This document shows positions 40,822 to 52,395 of a DNA stretch of 64,000 nucleotides, piece by piece; the first letter of the stretch is position 1, and each line of letters begins with the position of its first letter. The stretch lies in NCBI GenBank assembly GCA_037389465.1, contig JAZARR010000230.1:1488001-1552000 (forward strand), read 5' to 3'. The position numbers and the translations under genes were made by a program. This stretch comes from Baylisascaris procyonis. Taxonomy: Eukaryota > Nematoda > Chromadorea > Rhabditida > Ascarididae. The notes beneath the pieces were generated by a model, which was not told the DNA's origin, made no database searches, and saw nothing but the letters and a program-made list of their open reading frames with translations.

Positions 40822-43800
40822 CCGTATAACGTTTATTCGAACGTTATCTTCATTGCTTTGATGTTTTTAAGAAATCTTTAGTTATGATTCATTAGTGTTA
40901 CTAAATGTTGAAGTACTAGAAGAATTGTTCACACTTTTTTTTGGAGTATTCCAATTGCCCATTATGGAACCTCGTCGTTTGACATTCTTTGCTGATCCGC
41001 ATGCTGATTTTATGCGCTTTTGGCTATTCCCTGCAAAAATTGACTTACGACGATGTTATGCTTATCCATAAATATATGTACGTCTCTTTGCCTTCTCACT
41101 GGTTTCAACCCACCGGCCATATAAAAAGATGTATGTGCAGCTTGGTGGATATACTGTGCACACTGTCCCTTAAACGTCCTAAACCTACAATATAAGGGAG
41201 AGGAAGGAAGATAGAAGTCTCCTCTTAAATCCTCATTGTTTTCTCAAGTTTGATTTGTTACCAATCAGAAATTCTCTTTTTAGTTCGGAATTCGCATTTC
41301 ATCTCCGGGAAAACTCATATTAAGCGTTGCTTTCCCTTGTTTCTCGAATATTCGTCTAAGGAAATGGCTTGATGGGTTGATTACAGAAAACACATACCGC
41401 GCTAGTATTCTGGTGCGTTTTCTCATTTTCTTCATTCAAAGATTGCATAATTCTGCGTTTATGATTGTGTCTTGTTGAGAAATTGTTGAATAAAATGAGT
41501 GAAGACTCCCATTTATCGAATCCTTGTTATTATACGATAACACTTGCACATTGGCGCTCAATATTATTTGTTTTAAACTCCTTTATTGACCACTGGACAT
41601 TTGTTTGGCGACGATATAGAGTGGACATATGGTTCGGTTGCTAAGCACGTTCGTGATAAGCGTGGAGTGATCAGTGGAAAAACGAGCATCTACGATATGC
41701 AGGCGTTTCATTTCTGTGGGAATTGTTATGTTCATTTTACATTTGAAAAGAAAATTTATTGAAATTATTCAGTTCGATGAAGTAAATGATATGCCATACT
41801 TGTGTGCTTTCATTAAAAAAAAAATGTCAACTATAAGCAATACGGCTTTTCAAGGATGATTTCAACCACTTCTCAACAATTGCGATGCTTCACGTCCTAG
41901 AACACTCTTACAGATGTAATGTCTTCATCGAAATTTGATGTATATATTGCTTGAAGGCATATCTCATGATGCACATACTCATATATTCTTAAAGTTAAGG
42001 ATATAAGAGGCAACTATTCGTCAAGATTTAGGAATTTTCGTGGCTTAATTTCTTGATTATGTCTTGGCAATTTATGGTTCTTTAAATCTCGAAAGCATCT
42101 CTTTGCTTGTATTAGCTTAGCGGCAAAAAGAATATATGTCGCCTGCATCACTGTTCATGAGGGAAACAGATCTAGAAAAAATTGAACCAACGAAGCGCAC
42201 AATGAATTCGGATGTTTTATGATTGTATGAATTCCAATTCCTCACACACGATTGATACAGTAACTGAAATGATCCTGATAGCTGCCCTTTAGATACTTAT
42301 AGACAGGATTATTTTTTGTTTGTATCAATGTAATTTTATCGATGAATATTATTTTATTCAAAAGAAATTCTCAAAGAAATTCTTATTTGATCGAAGCAAT
42401 TTCCACTGCTGAAAAAAATCAATTCTATCGTTTATTGATGGGAAAATATTTCAACGAAAATCTTTTCATATTGTTTATTCATCAATAAATATCAAATTAA
42501 AAAAAACGACGTATTAATGTTTCATATACGATGCTATAAGAAACATAAAGAAATGATAAAAGAAAACGCTACCGTTAAAAAAATAGATAATATGAATCAA
42601 CGCTTTTCGATTGTCATATAATAAGATTTTTGCTTTCCACGTTTTGCATTTTTATTGCTTTTTCGCTTCTATGTAATTCAATAGTTAACATTCGATGGTA
42701 GCCACTTATATGTTTCGCGTTTTTATCAACTCAATTTCTGAGAGCGATCGGTTTTTTTAGGCAGCCTATCCGTCCTCTTTCTTGTTTTACCGTCCTCCAG
42801 ATGAACTGTATTATTTATGATTATTAATTCTTACAAGCTGATAAATTCACCGTTATCGTTTGTTGTGGTCACTGTCGTTGTTGCTGTTTAGCTGTCGTTT
42901 ACTTATTTGTACAAATAACAATACGTGAAGCACAAATAATAAGTGAATGAAATAAATGTAAAAAAAAACAAACAAACAAATAAGTTAAATAAATAAAATG
43001 AAACAGAATAAAACGAACGAATAAATAAATAAATAAATTGATAATTCCTTTATAAAAAAAAATACGGAGTTCGATAGCTGAACAACTCAATACGACAATA
43101 ATATGAATATGCGCCATAAAAGATGATATTACTTAAGGCATTAGTTAAGAATGTATATAATGCTTCCCAGAGTATAGCTGATTCATAAGACATATAATAT
43201 TCGTCTAAGACGCATTACCTTATAAGATTTGCTAGTATAGCAGTAGAGTGGCATATATCCCCATATAAAGTCGATATTTTCAGTGAATTTGCTCATTAAA
43301 TTTGCGCATCAACACCTTAGGGTTTTTTTTAACCTGCAGTACAAACAACTGTCACTAATGCTTCAATTCATTTGGATGATTTATATGCGCAATAGAAACT
43401 TAGAATTTAAAACTTCATAGGACTCTTCGACTAGCAGAAATATAACTTGCCAAGTTCATCTACCTTCCTCAATATTCACATCTCAAGAGCCTTAAAATAT
43501 TCTAAGGAAATGAGATTATTAGTTGAAATGCTAAGTGAGCGGGCGTGTAAGTGCTTAAAGCAACTTCTAAATCTTAGAGGATTATAGAACTAAATTCCAG
43601 AAGTAAGTAGGTTTTTTCATGCCCTAGAACCTGAGAGATATATAGCCTATTTCGAGTAAATGGACAGATTGTTTTCACTGTGATAAAATTATGCGCCATA
43701 TGGATATAAGCGATATCAACAAAAGGCGTCGATTAAGAATGACCGAAAGTTGTTCATTGATGTATTATGAACACCACATTCGCCACACTGTCTGCTAGAC

Positions 43801-44072
43801 CTAGTACCGTACCCTAGGATATGTCGATTTCATACCGTATCCTTTAGACAAGTTGATTTTCCATTATCGCTTTCATTCGACTCAAGCAAGAACTTAGGTG
43901 AATTTTTCAAATAATACAATACTATATAAGCATTAATCAATTGCAAAATATGCTGCGTAATAATTGTTGTCTTCATAAGAAATGTAATATGAAATACTGA
44001 TAAATATTTGGTCGTCGATAAATGGCGTCCTCTCTTATTTCTTTTTTTTTTTCGTGGATATAGAACATTTTA
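40822..44072. other. Intergenic region, no supported gene
   Basis: The only stretch that looks coding is about 41,590-41,700 (+), which reads HLFGDDIEWTYGSVAKHVRD, but it has no matching splice sites. The rest shows nothing recognisable. Confidence 0.4.
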
Positions 44073-44531
44073 TTATTTGTTAATGGATTTTCTTTTCAGA
44101 TTTATAGATGAAATAAACATATAAGTAAAAAGCACTATAATCACCGCTGAAAGTTCCACTATATGCTCAGAATAACTAAAGAGTGAACCTGGGCCGCCAG
44201 AATTTGTGCAAGAAATTGAGCCTGGAGCTGCAAAAGGTGTGCTTATAGCACCGATCTCATTCGGCTTTCTCAACTCAAGGGAATGAAATGGACGATCATA
44301 TTCCCGGCATACTTGCGGGAAGAAAAATTTATTGGTGTCCAGGAGGAAGCGGTGAGGATTTCTACTTGTATTTGCTTGCCTCAATAATGTTCCAAATCAT
44401 TACGGGCATTAGCCGAATGTTTCCATCTAAAATGTTTACCTCATATAATAGTACTCCAAGACTTCGAAGATGGGATATACCACAGGTTTCAAAGGCACTC
44501 CAAATCATGAATATGCAATTCATGCAGAAAC
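44073..44531 (-). CDS. Candidate secreted or membrane protein with hydrophobic C-terminal tail (partial)
   Basis: Exon 44531-44481 (FCMNCIFMIWSAFETC, acceptor aataaag, donor gtatat, phase 1) joins 44311-44073 (acceptor cccgcaag). The second exon reads CREYDRPFHSLELRK, then a Gly/Ser-rich part with one Cys (GSISCTNSGGPGS), then a hydrophobic segment ELSAVIIVLFTYMFISSI and a short basic end. That architecture fits a GPI signal or a single TM anchor. Upstream exons, including a signal peptide, were not found. The opposite strand is also open for 95 codons here, so the strand choice rests on the phase match and the C-terminal anchor. A Ly6-like protein is one possibility, but the Cys pattern is incomplete. 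Confidence 0.33.
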
Positions 44532-45235
44532 CTTTATTGTTCAGCCAATTAAGCTATCCGACCTTTGACCTCTGAAGCTGGAGCGCTAAACAAAACGGTA
44601 AAAATATTTTCACTATCATACAAATACGAACATATTTCCTTTCATATTTTCATGGAACCGATCGTAAAACAATTGGGAAATATGCGAAAAGATTTGTCGC
44701 AAATGCATTGATATATCATGCAAACCGTTCTTTTCTACTCTTTTTCTTGTTGGAGAAATCGGGGACCTTGTTGAGATGTTTATAACATAAATTCAAATGG
44801 AAAAGATTGACTTCCACTCAACAAATTCCATCTTGACGGTGTTGTCATTGGTATACGCTCACTAAATATAAATTCGGATGGTTGTAAGGCACAAATTACT
44901 TAAATCTGAACAAATTCGTATCGAAACTCTCACAGTCTTGTTAGAACTCAGGAGTCCTCAGAATAAATCAGAAATATTTCAACTCAGATTGAATCGCGAC
45001 TTTAATAGTTGTTTGACTAATCGCTCTTCATGATCACACACTATATTCGATTAACTACTGATAATCCAAAAAAAACTCAGATTTTTTTACTACTTGCTGT
45101 CCATAAAAAGCCTGACAAAATTTGCATAAAATTGTTCATTGCACAATGCATTAGGAAAAAAATAGCACCCTCTCTTGGTGGAACGTCGATTTCTTCATTA
45201 TATAGCTGCTAGCATTCCCAAAGGGGAATTTGCAG

Positions 45236-47087
45236 GATTCCCTGCATACTGCCCAGGAACAACGGATCCTGATGAGTATATCTATTGCTGTACGTACGGA
45301 TATGATTGGTCGATGCCAACATGTTGTAGATATCCATTACACACTGGTCTTATATATGCTCTCTGCATCGGCGCATTTGTCGCTTCGGCTGGTAAGCGAT
45401 CATGCATTATTACAATGCACTTTTGTTTCAGTGTGAAGTTTGAAGAATGTTTCGAAGGTGTGCTATGCGCATTACATGTACGAATAAACTTTTCCTCATT
45501 TTATGTGAATAATAAAATAAAATCTATTCCTAGTCGTTCTATAGCACTCGATTTCTGTTGGGAATTCTAAGGAATTTACTTCTGCTTCTAACAATTCATA
45601 AGATACAATGATCAATTTTTTAAGCTCACATAGCGATAAAGTCGAGAATATGGGATACTTTCGTAAAGTTTTTTATATACAAAAAGCATTTAATGGATTG
45701 AATAAAACGTTCTAGACACTTTACTTTAAATTTCCTTTAGTTTATAGCAAACAAAAATTTCCTTTCCAAATTTGAGTAGCAGGCCAAGTATGGAGTAAAA
45801 AGGCGAACTTTGGATCATCTTATGAAAATTTGGCGTAAGAAAACAGAAATTTTCCAGCCCTGAGAAAGCGCAACGCACTTCTCCAAATCATGAAGCCTAT
45901 TTTTATTTATTTCGCCGACATAGGACAACAGGCAACAGCTTGCCTTTATGTTACATCAAAAATTTCACGCTTCACTCGTGCAATGCACATTAAGCACATT
46001 CTCATACATTACCTTATCAATCCTTATCCCTCAAGTTTTATAGATTTTGCTCATACAGTTGGTTTTTTTCCAGCGCGGCCATTGGTAGCTAATTATGCGA
46101 CTACGGTAATTACAGTAATTATTCAATTACAGTAACGATTGCAGTAATGAGTAAGTATAGTAATTATGTGATTGAGGAATGAGTTCGAGTTTCTCTCTTG
46201 CAACTTTACATAAATTTTTGAAATTCATTATCTGCAAAATGAACGAATAACCTCTCTCCAATACTATCTTGCCTTGAGGTCCGTAATTTTCCCGCATTTT
46301 TTCCCTGGTGTATAATTCGATTGTCATAGTCAGAGATCGTCGAAGGACTGGTAGGGCGTTTTTACGCACACTCATTGTCATCGGAATAAATAGTCCAATT
46401 CTTGATAACACTGCAATCAAGCCAACCATATTCGAAACAATCACAACGTACATATGCATTCATGCAGCGCACACATACACACACTACACGCACGCCCACA
46501 TACACACCATACGCGCGCTCTCACCGGGGTGTGGGCGTGTGGACGTGCATATTCATTTATATCTTCGATGATGACAGTCAGCCTATTCGTCCATCGTCTG
46601 CGTTTGCGGCATCAATTCGAGTCTTCGTCTTTTCAGTGTTGGTGTTCCTCGCTTGTTGGTTCTGTCCAATATGCCCACTTGCAATCCGAGTTCGTGAACT
46701 ATCTGAAGGAAGGCACTCCCGAAAAGTTCGGCAACGTCAAAACAAGTGGGATATCGATCAAGATGTCAATAATCCAGCTTATTTCCGGTGAAGGTATTAG
46801 TCCATAGCAAGTCACATATGCTATTCGAGTTTTCTTTTTCATTATTATTACAAATGATTAACTAGTACAAATGAATCCAAAGAAAGAAAGGCATTTAAAA
46901 GTACATGTGAGTAGCAAAACAAGGCCCAGAAACATAGAGACTAGCATCTAAGATAAGTCGACGGACCTCATTTAGCATGGACGATCAGCAAAGAAATTGG
47001 AAGATTGTGGAGAACGTGGCAAAGGAGTCATATCTCCCACTGAACGAAGACAGTGATGAAATAATGGAAAGAGTAGTAACTTTTTAG
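45236..47087 (+). CDS. Shisa-like single-pass membrane protein (5' end unresolved)
   Basis: Three phase-compatible exons: 45236-45391 (donor gtaagc, phase 1), 46637-46787 (acceptor cttttcag, donor gtgaag, phase 2) and 46976-47087 (acceptor catttag). The ectodomain exon has the Cys pattern YCPGTTDPDEYIYCC...TCC, typical of the Shisa/CYYR/WBP1 superfamily, whose members carry a six-Cys ectodomain and one TM helix and act as membrane adaptors. The TM helix spans the junction (GLIYALCIGAFVAS then VLVFLACWFC). A basic juxtamembrane stretch and an acidic C-terminus follow (NEDSDEIMERVVTF). If the second donor is not used, the protein ends earlier at 46791 after NNPAYFR. The signal-peptide exon and the first Cys should lie upstream but were not found; the frame is open back to about 45175, so the start given is the nearest good acceptor. 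Confidence 0.72.
46127..46459 (-). CDS. Candidate 110-aa ORF with one TM segment, inside a Shisa-like gene intron
   Basis: An ATG at 46459 opens 110 codons on the strand opposite the Shisa-like gene, inside its 45392-46636 intron. The peptide starts MHMYVVIVSNMVGLIAVLSR, continues with a hydrophobic stretch to about residue 30, then a basic region (SVRKNALPVLRRS) and TIELYTREKMRENYGPQGK. It could be one exon (an acceptor ttgattgcag lies within it) or a short gene. The family is not recognised. Parts of the plus strand are open too, so this is tentative. Confidence 0.28.
   Translation of the reverse strand: MHMYVVIVSNMVGLIAVLSRIGLFIPMTMSVRKNALPVLRRSLTMTIELYTREKMRENYGPQGKIVLERGYSFILQIMNFKNLCKVAREKLELIPQSHNYYTYSLLQSLL
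46467..46530. repeat. CA-rich degenerate microsatellite
   Basis: Interrupted (CA)n with GC substitutions (acacatacacacac, cgcacgcccacata) in the intron of the Shisa-like gene; it is locally GC-rich. Confidence 0.7.
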
Positions 47088-47453
47088 TGGTTATTGATTT
47101 GCACTAACGGCAAAAATAAAAATTCTATCTTCTAGCCATTTTTTGAAATGATTAATGACCCAAAGGGAAATTAGCGAACGCGGAAACTTTTTTGTTCCCC
47201 AAAGAGCATTTGAATGATATTTTTGAAAGTGAAACCTATTGATTCTTTTATTTACATGAATGGCAGTTAGTCGAAGCTCTTTTTTAACAACAATAACTTT
47301 CGATTATTGGTTTGGTTCGCTTTTTCGACTGTCGCTCGAATTTGAGATGTTTTTTGCAAGGAAAAATTCTTGGATAGTCAACAAGAAAATCAGTGCATTT
47401 AAAGAGTCTGACTAAATAGCTCATAATCAGGCCCACATCGTATACAGTCATTT

Positions 47454-47455
<2 letters not shown>

Positions 47456-47498
<43 letters not shown>
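47456..47498. repeat. (AT)n microsatellite
   Basis: About 43 bp of AT dinucleotides between the Shisa-like and four-TM genes. Confidence 0.95.
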
Positions 47499-47501
<3 letters not shown>

Positions 47502-48453
47502 GTTTTTGATCGCATATTTATAGACAACTTAAACATCTTGCATTTGCTTGATATTTCAAACAGGATCAAAGCCGAACTGAACATTTCTTCAGTAAGTAAA
47601 AGTGAACGCTCTCATTTTCAGATTGTGTTGAATCGTATAGTAATGAATTACATGTTGTATTATGAAATTATTTAAAATTATTCAATTATTTAAAACCATG
47701 AATGCACCATAAATTAAAAACATGAGGTTATATAAAACTGTAAATTATGAAATCAATGTTCCGAAAAAGCTTCAAGTTTTATTATTTATATGCAAAGAAA
47801 ATGAATAATAATAATAAAATTAATAAATATCAATTAGGCACACGTAATCAGAGACATGTAAATATAATTACGTAATTGAAGAGGCAAATTCCCTTCAAAG
47901 AGAAATTGAGCATTCTTTTAAATTTGCAGCCCGAAGTTGTATTTCCGTTGATGCATTCATTTATCGCGTTGTCAGGCTGAACAATCGAGCATCCCGTCTC
48001 CTTTCCTTTTTCTTTCCTTTTTCTCCTTTCCTTTCCTCCACCCTTTCGTTCCCCTCTCCTTCCCTCCACACATGTATCCCCTGTTCATCTACTCCCCAAC
48101 AAAAATACTCATTGAAACAAAGAAGGCCTATATTCGTAGTGAACAATTATTTCTTTTCATCACCTCAATTGGTAATATCGATGAAATATTACAAAACTCT
48201 GAAAACTGAAAACAATGCAATAAATGGACTTCTGTATCTTTTAAAGAGAATAAACAAATAATTCGAAGACAAAAGTAATGCTTATAAAGATCTCCAGGCT
48301 CGATCAACATAACGTTTCCATCATCTCATTTCCACACAGCTTAACATAATCTGTAAGACAAGTGACCCCACACGACAAAAGATGATTTTGGGGATCAGAT
48401 AGGCTGCTTCATAAAATCTCTGTTTCCTCATGCTGTAACATGAAGGTGCACTT

Positions 48454-48892
48454 CTAAACGGAGGTAGGTCGAAAGGTCATGCTTGTTCGTACGAACGGAA
48501 CGAAGTCGTCACCCATCCTTTTACGGTCATTCTCCTTTTTCACGTACCGATATCCTTCGTGTAACAGGAATACTATCCTTAGCAAAGCAATGAAAACGGC
48601 TGTCGAACAGACACTGAATAGCACCAGAAAGTCGGATGTCGATAACGAGGCTGCAAGGTATTTATAAGCTTTTGTTGATAGCGACAGACTAGGCGTCAAG
48701 TCCTCAGCTAAAAAAATCCTTTCTTTGGTACCTAGTGCAGACTTTCGGAACCCTTCGAGAGTGAGATGAGTCGAGCGGAAGCTCGAGCTGAATATAAAAG
48801 GTCATGTAACCGAGTCACTTCAAATGATATATACGCAAATTGCTTTAGCAGTGAAGTGAGAAAGTGACCAAGTGAACGTCAATGAAGCAGGG

Positions 48893-48957
<65 letters not shown>

Positions 48958-49247
48958 GATAATTGCGGAGAAACAAATAGTTAAACAAAGTGCAAACAAA
49001 GCAACGTCCACCTACCGACTGGGCTTTCAACCTGAATCAGCGAAAACAATGAAAGTAGGTATGCGATCCATGAAAATATCATGATCAAACCGATCATCAA
49101 AACCAAAAGAACCTGAAGTATTACTCGCACTATAAGTTGCACCGCCACGTGCATGGATATATGCATACATAGATATCCCACTTAATATTTAGCAAAATTT
49201 TCCTTTTCTAAAAAGAATAAACAAAAGAAAAGAGCGTAGTCTATACA

Positions 49248-49311
<64 letters not shown>

Positions 49312-50553
49312 TATATTAGAACATCATTAATCCCGTTTTTCGTTGTTCCGACGATAACTTTCTTTAAAACAGTAGAATTTTGAAATTTTTTCTGTCCATT
49401 CCTCTGCCGACTCTCCTGGATGAGTTCGTTGGATAGCCGGACCGGTGTGGTGTATGGTGGTGGAAAGTGTGCTCAAAATTCCGAGGGAAAATTCCTTCCC
49501 CCACATTTTCTCAAATTTGTGGGCTTTCCCCACAAGTTTGGTATCTGGTGAGAGCACTACTCGAGTGAACCCATAGCACACAATCGCTCGTGTATACGTC
49601 TGTAAGGTAGCAGGCTAGGAGAGTGTGACTATTTCACTATGAAATATGGCAGTTTCATTATGAAATACAAAGACGGATGAAGATGATAGCGATTGCGTGG
49701 TAGAATTGGATCAATGGGTACAGCGGTCGGTTGGGATTGCGCGAGTGGAAATTTGGGTGCGGTTCCCATTCCCGTTTGTGTGTTATATAGGGAGTGGGGC
49801 GAATCCTCTCCTCCACTTTTATGTGTAATACAAGAGCGATGGGGGGCGAAGCCCCTCCTGAGCCAGGCAGGGGTCGAACCTGAGTACTTTTCCATAGTTT
49901 CAATTCTATTCATGCTTTAGCCCATAGATCTCATAGCAGTTAGAACCGATTTTTGAATGAACTAAATGCTCCATGACTATACAGGCTTAGGAGTCTGATT
50001 GAGAAGCAAGCGCGGAATTCCACAAACCTTGGAAAACTCCCTAACGCAGGTGGGGTTCGAACCTGAGTACTATTTCATAAAGCTGCTTTAGCCCCCAAAT
50101 CTCCTGCAGTTACAGCTGATTTGTGAAGGAACTAAACTGTCTCGGCATTCTAGTAATCCTTGCAGTCCTGCTACCGATTTCACATCGGTTCGCAATTCAG
50201 ATGTGTGTGCTGAATCACCGTATTGATTCCGGTGCTGCGAAAATCCTTTTATGTTTTTCGGATGTTCTTGTCCGATTTTTGAAAAACCCTCATTCGATGC
50301 AGCCTATACAAATAAAACTCACCTTTGCAACAATCATAGGAATCATCAGGCTATCGTTGTCTTTATCAATACCGACGTAATAGAGTGCCGAAAGTAGAGC
50401 AAGCATTAGCACTGATATAACGAACGGTACAAATATACTCTCGGCCATTGCCAATTCGGTGAGATAGACGGAGAGGAATAAATGCGCAGCGATATCTGCC
50501 AATGCTGCCCATTTGCAAAATTTCTGCAATGTTGCAAAATGCAATAATTTCAT
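48454..50553 (-). CDS. Four-transmembrane protein, 3 exons, 174 aa
   Basis: Exons: 50553-50323, 49112-49016, 48650-48454. Junctions are phase 0 then phase 1, with donors gtgagt and gtaggt and acceptors tacttcag and ccttgcag. The protein has four hydrophobic segments at about residues 16-37, 39-61, 68-104 (long, possibly a helix plus re-entrant part) and 114-140. Between the second and third is the acidic loop GIDKDNDS. A basic tail ends in TFRPTSV. The layout resembles small tetraspan families such as MARVEL or LAPTM types, but I see no diagnostic motif and give no function. The ATG at 50553 gives a short N-terminus (MKLLHFATLQKFCKW). An acceptor-like attgcag lies 30 nt inside the exon, so a different first exon is possible. 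Both introns contain AT arrays, and intron 1 also holds a tRNA-related repeat pair. Confidence 0.78.
48895..48956. repeat. (AT)n microsatellite in intron 2 of the four-TM gene
   Basis: About 62 bp of AT dinucleotides, 60 bp downstream of the exon 2 donor. Confidence 0.95.
49245..49316. repeat. (AT)n microsatellite in intron 1 of the four-TM gene
   Basis: About 70 bp of AT dinucleotides with single interruptions (ATATACATAT-type) at both ends. Confidence 0.95.
49855..50145 (-). repeat. tRNA-related repeat, tandem pair, copy 1
   Basis: Two units read in the minus direction each carry a Pol III B-box-like motif (GGTTCGAACCCC at about 50053-50066; a variant at about 49870-49882), spaced about 182 bp. 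The right-hand unit aligns over about 155 bp with a unit near 55.89-56.05 kb (shared blocks such as ctgattgagaagcaagc, aactc, and cataaagctgctttagc). The pair sits in intron 1 of the four-TM gene. The adjacent 49.69-49.85 kb segment is GC-richer and holds a perfect hairpin, GGGGCGAAGCCCC. This is best read as a tRNA-derived SINE arranged as a dimer. Confidence 0.6.
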
Positions 50554-50593
50554 CGTAGTATTGCAAATACATCCATTATACCCGAACAGTAAG

Positions 50594-50700
50594 AATTTTT
50601 GAATTGCTATGTTTTTTTACGATTTGAAAAATGGAGAATTGACAAAGCGAGTGTCAAGCAGCTAAGTGAACGACCATTTGGTGAACATCTTATCGAATAT
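50594..50700 (+). CDS. Candidate upstream exon of the AN1-like gene
   Basis: From an acceptor-like taag, a 35-codon open stretch (for example DKASVKQLSERPFGEHLIEY) runs to a gtaaat donor at 50701 in phase 0, which is compatible with the phase-0 exon at 51746. A second frame in the same place starts with ATG at 50609 (MFFYDLKNGELTKR) and could instead be the first exon, ending near the gtgtca donor. Only one of these can be right. Either way the stretch looks coding, unlike the DNA that follows it. Its assignment to the AN1-like gene is inference. Confidence 0.35.
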
Positions 50701-51745
50701 GTAAATTTGTCCTGATTACTCGAGTTATCAACTCAGCGATCGTTGCTTTAAATTTTATAAACGGGGAAAAAATCGATCCATCTATCAACCGAACGTGAAA
50801 CTGATTGTGCAAACAGCATTGTTAAGGATAATTAAAATGTACAAACAAATAATGAGTGAATCCATAGAGATGGTATATATCTAAGAATTGTAGGAAAGTA
50901 GAAACCGAGTTGTATTATATGCCGAGCAATAATAAACACATGCGCAACTATGTGCCCAAAATATTTTAATCCAAAAAAAGCACTAACACAAATCTTTCAT
51001 AAAAGATGCATATTTTATAGGCGTGTTTTGCATTTCGACGAATTGCTACCCTGAACAATCACAAAACACAACCAAACTTTTAAGTCTATTTATTTACCTA
51101 GATTTTTTTTTTGGAATTTAAAGAAATAATAGAAAAATTAATATATCAAGTGATGAGCTAAATGTAGTTCATACTCAACATTACAATCGCCAGATTCGAT
51201 GGCATTATGTTTAGTGATTAACTAGTTGAAATTGTCGAATAGACATGCAAAAAAAAAGCATCACATCTGCAAGGAAATATTTCCGATGCATGCCAGAAGT
51301 TTCCCATTGGTTTTTCTTGTGCAATTGTTCCGCGAATTTTGGAACATATGTTCATCTTTCTATTCTTGAACAAATAAACATATGTTAGCTCTCTAGCGCG
51401 TTCTCGCAATTTTGTTATATTGTTTATGACAAGTTTTGGAAGTTATCGATCGAATTTGAATGGGAATAATAAACTCTAGAATTTAAAAACGAAATCATAA
51501 GTGATTAAAATTAGTAGGTTATGTGATGATAAACGAATTGAATACCTGAATTTCGATCTCAAATACGGAGCAATTCTATATATAACGCTCATATATACCC
51601 CTAATATATGTAGAATTATATATCGCACTCATCTAATACTTGATTAGAAAATAGTTAAAGATAGCTCGAAATGATCGATTCATTAGAATTTTTTTCTCGT
51701 CTTTCTTCCATAAAATATCAATTTTAATATCAACCTCAACAGTAG

Positions 51746-52084
51746 CAATTATTATCAGCCGAGTACTTAGCATACCTTATGAAAGTGAGTAGTTATTATT
51801 GTCGTCAAATATAGTGTCTTTTCTAGCATGTAGGCAAATCATTTCATTATGGAGAAAAAAAAACTGCTGATTCAATGGTCAATGTCAGCTGTGCTCGGTG
51901 CAGTGTTAGCGATGCTCGATTTAGTGGTCAGCAGTGCCAGCTATGTGTCCGATTCTTTGCTGATCATCATAGATGTGATTCGGATCACGTGGCAGTTTAT
52001 GAAATAAAGAAAGAAACGCAGCCTTTCATTCGTTCATTATCTCAAACAAATACAAAATACTGCCAATATTATAAAAATAAATAA
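51746..52084 (+). CDS. C-terminal exons of an AN1-type zinc-finger-like protein
   Basis: Exons 51746-51784 (QLLSAEYLAYLMK) and 51827-52084 are separated by a canonical 42-nt intron (gtgagt...ttttctag), phase 0. The last exon encodes SCARC, then 11 residues, CQLC, four residues, Ala, two residues, His, five residues, His, one residue, Ala. AN1 fingers follow C-x2-C-x9-12-C-x1-2-C-x4-C-x2-H-x5-H-x-C, so spacing fits throughout while the fifth and eighth ligands are Ala instead of Cys. The tail after the finger is about 30 residues. The stop is at 52082, with AATAAA at 52117. AN1 proteins act in ubiquitin and stress pathways; whether this copy still binds zinc is open. The 5' part is unresolved; a candidate upstream exon ends at 50700. 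A B-box or ZZ finger fits the spacing less well. Confidence 0.6.
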
Positions 52085-52116
52085 ACTTTTTATATAATAT
52101 TCTGCCAAGATCACTC

Positions 52117-52122
52117 AATAAA
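52117..52122 (+). terminator. Poly(A) signal AATAAA of the AN1-like gene
   Basis: AATAAA lies 33 bp after the stop at 52084, a usual distance for a short 3' UTR. Confidence 0.5.
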
Positions 52123-52395
52123 ATTTCACCGGTTTCCTAAGAAATAGCATTACTATAGAAATAAATTTTAAAGAAAAAACGAACCATTACTGTTATGCGC
52201 TTACAACAACACATCGGACCCGGTCGATGATAATCCATAACCGAATAATCGAATAAAGTCGCCTTAGAGGGATTCGTTTTTCTGCTATAAACATCACAAA
52301 AAGTATCATTCGTCTATTATCAATTCAATAAAAAGATTTCAAAACGCAAACACCTATTCAAAGAACAATAAAAGGATTGATATAGGTTAAGTAAT

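Noticed and set aside
41590..41780. Coding exon reading HLFGDDIEWTYGSVAKHVRD
   Set aside because: The peptide looks plausible, but no acceptor and donor give a workable exon and no neighbouring exon fits. Left as unexplained.
44288..44575. 95-codon ORF on the plus strand
   Set aside because: It overlaps a minus-strand pair of exons with matching phase and a C-terminal membrane anchor, and its own peptide shows no domain or splice context.
45392..45570. Continuation of the first Shisa-like exon without splicing
   Set aside because: A strong gtaagc donor lies right inside the TM helix, and the spliced product completes the helix while read-through breaks it.
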